From: Qipengyuania sphaerica
Lineage (GTDB): Bacteria; Pseudomonadota; Alphaproteobacteria; Sphingomonadales; Sphingomonadaceae
Direction: 5' to 3'
DNA length: 64,000 nt
Assembly: GCF_019711595.1 (NCBI RefSeq)
Contig: NZ_JAIGNR010000001.1
Coordinates: forward strand, 434,001 to 498,000
How positions within the stretch are numbered: the stretch's first letter is position 1; each line of letters begins with the position of its first letter. Shown piece after piece: positions 62,912-64,000 of this stretch. A program made the translations under genes and the position numbers. The notes under the pieces were generated by a model. The model saw only the letters and a list, made by a program, of their open reading frames with translations. It searched no databases and was not told the origin of the DNA.

Positions 62912-64000
62912 GGCCCTGACCGCCGCTGAACTTGCCGCCGCCGCCGCGATTGGCGTCATAGGGGTTCTTCGGGCTTTTCAGCACCACGCGCACCGGCACG
63001 GCATCGAAGCCGAGCTTGGCGCGGATGCCGTTGACGAGATAGCGCTCGTAGCTCTTGGGCAGGTCGTCCAGCCGCGTGCCGAAGACCACGAAACGCGGCG
63101 GGCGGGTGCTCGCCTGCGTGATGTAGCGCAGCTTGATCCGGCGACCGCCGGGCGCGGGCGGCGGGTTGGCGGCAAGCGCGTCGTCGAACCAGCGGTTGAG
63201 CGCAGCGGTCGGCACGCGGCGGCTCCACGCCTCGCGGATTTCGAAGGCGGCCGACAGCATGGTGTCGAGGCCCTTGCCGGTCTTGGCCGATACGGCGAAC
63301 AGCGGCACGCCGCGGACCTGGCTGAGGCCTTCATTCAATGCTTCGCGGATGCCGTTGAAAAGCGAGGAGGCGTTCTCGGCGATGTCCCACTTGTTGATGG
63401 CGACCATCAGCGCGCGGCCTTCCTCCAGCACCTGCGAAGCGATCTTGAGGTCCTGGTGTTCGAGCCCCTTGGTCGCATCGAGCAGCAGCACCACGACTTC
63501 GGCGAAGTCGATCGCGCGCTTCGCATCGGCGACCGATAGCTTCTCCAGCTTCTCGGTGACCTTGGCGCGTTTGCGCATGCCGGCGGTGTCGATCAGGCGG
63601 ATCTCGCGCTGTTCGTTCGCCTTGGGATCGAACCATTCCCAGTCGACCGCGATGGAATCGCGCGTGATGCCGGCTTCCGGACCGGTCAGCAGGCGGTCTT
63701 CACCGAGCAGTCGGTTGATGAGCGTCGACTTGCCCGCATTGGGCCGACCGACAATGGCGAGCTTGAGCGGACCGGACAGGTCTTCCTCGTCCAGCTCGGC
63801 CTCAAGTTCGGCAGCGGCTTCGGCCGCTTCCGATTTTGCGCCGATTATCGGCCACAATCCGCTGAACAGGTCGGCAATGCCTTCGCCGTGCTCGGCGCTG
63901 ATGCCCATGGGTTCGCCTAGGCCGAGGCTGTAGCTCTCGAGGATGCCCGGCTCGGCGGCCCTGCCTTCAGCCTTGTTGCACACCAGCACGACCGGCACGT
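62904..64000 (-). CDS. der: Ribosome biogenesis GTPase Der (EngA), C-terminal part
   Basis: A tandem-GTPase protein for 50S subunit assembly, seen from within its first G domain to the C-terminus; its start is outside the right edge. The first G domain shows only its G4 motif (VCNKAEG). The second G domain is complete: G1 IVGRPNAGKSTLINRLLGED, G2 GITRDSIA, G3 DTAGMRKRAK, G4 NKWD and G5 VSAKTGKG-like. A KH-like C-terminal domain contains YITQASTRPPRFVVFGTR. The DUF2721 gene overlaps its end by 8 bp. Der is essential in bacteria. Confidence 0.94.
   Translation of the reverse strand, partial: VPVVLVCNKAEGRAAEPGILESYSLGLGEPMGISAEHGEGIADLFSGLWPIIGAKSEAAEAAAELEAELDEEDLSGPLKLAIVGRPNAGKSTLINRLLGEDRLLTGPEAGITRDSIAVDWEWFDPKANEQREIRLIDTAGMRKRAKVTEKLEKLSVADAKRAIDFAEVVVLLLDATKGLEHQDLKIASQVLEEGRALMVAINKWDIAENASSLFNGIREALNEGLSQVRGVPLFAVSAKTGKGLDTMLSAAFEIREAWSRRVPTAALNRWFDDALAANPPPAPGGRRIKLRYITQASTRPPRFVVFGTRLDDLPKSYERYLVNGIRAKLGFDAVPVRVVLKSPKNPYDANRGGGGKFSGGQGRD

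Overview
The window is a gene-dense, GC-rich chromosomal segment with no insertion sequences, phage genes, rRNA or CRISPR arrays. The gene set (zwf-edd-glk-eda Entner-Doudoroff operon, two TonB-dependent receptors, PtsP with a GAF domain, DUF465 and DUF1465 proteins, a CheA lacking an obvious P2 domain, a pyrB-linked dihydroorotase homologue, SPOR and RodZ-like envelope proteins) points to an alphaproteobacterium of the order Sphingomonadales, most likely Erythrobacteraceae. That placement is inference from gene content, not from a marker-gene comparison.

Layout. 1-4.3 kb (minus): cheA-cheW, the edge of a chemotaxis cluster continuing to the left, and a MATE exporter. 4.3-8.4 kb: class II aldolase, an orphan [2Fe-2S] oxidoreductase small subunit, a siderophore-type TonB receptor with two Fur-like boxes, and ArsC. 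8.4-19.9 kb: MFS transporter, PmtA-like methyltransferase, membrane protein, lipB with a lipoprotein, CitE-like protein, Old Yellow Enzyme, EamA transporter, a tandem pair of DUF2254 membrane proteins, nadA and a membrane protein. 20-28.2 kb: acyl-CoA synthetase, DUF4230 protein, metallo-hydrolase, glycerol kinase, DUF1465, two divergent DUF465 genes and ptsP. 28.3-31.1 kb: RodZ-like protein, CpoB/YbgF-like protein and tilS. 31.1-36.9 kb (minus): complete Entner-Doudoroff operon and a transglutaminase.

37-49.7 kb: a possible 16-codon tryptophan-rich gene with a hairpin over its ribosome binding site, a CHASE2-GGDEF-EAL protein, rimO, DUF1761, a potassium channel, serS-surE, a sulfotransferase, and a second TonB receptor divergent from a TetR regulator. 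49.8-54.2 kb: tRNA-Val(CAC), sppA and pyrB with an apparently non-catalytic dihydroorotase. 54.2-57.2 kb: ParA, a ribbon-helix-helix-like protein and a TPR/SPOR lipoprotein, with TTAGGG repeats upstream. 57.3-64 kb: DUF418 protein, Fur-boxed bfd-bfr, small unknowns, a TPR protein, DUF2721, and der running off the right edge.

Themes: iron handling at two distant loci sharing one 7-1-7 operator motif; central carbon metabolism in a single operon; and very tight packing, with seven convergent gene pairs whose stop codons share the same four bases. The least explained items are the 37.0-kb tiny gene with its hairpin, the TTAGGG repeat cluster beside parA, and several enzyme homologues whose active-site residues look lost. 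Intergenic gaps do not exceed 300 bp; the largest (39477-39719, 57070-57350, 59750-60044) are described as features.
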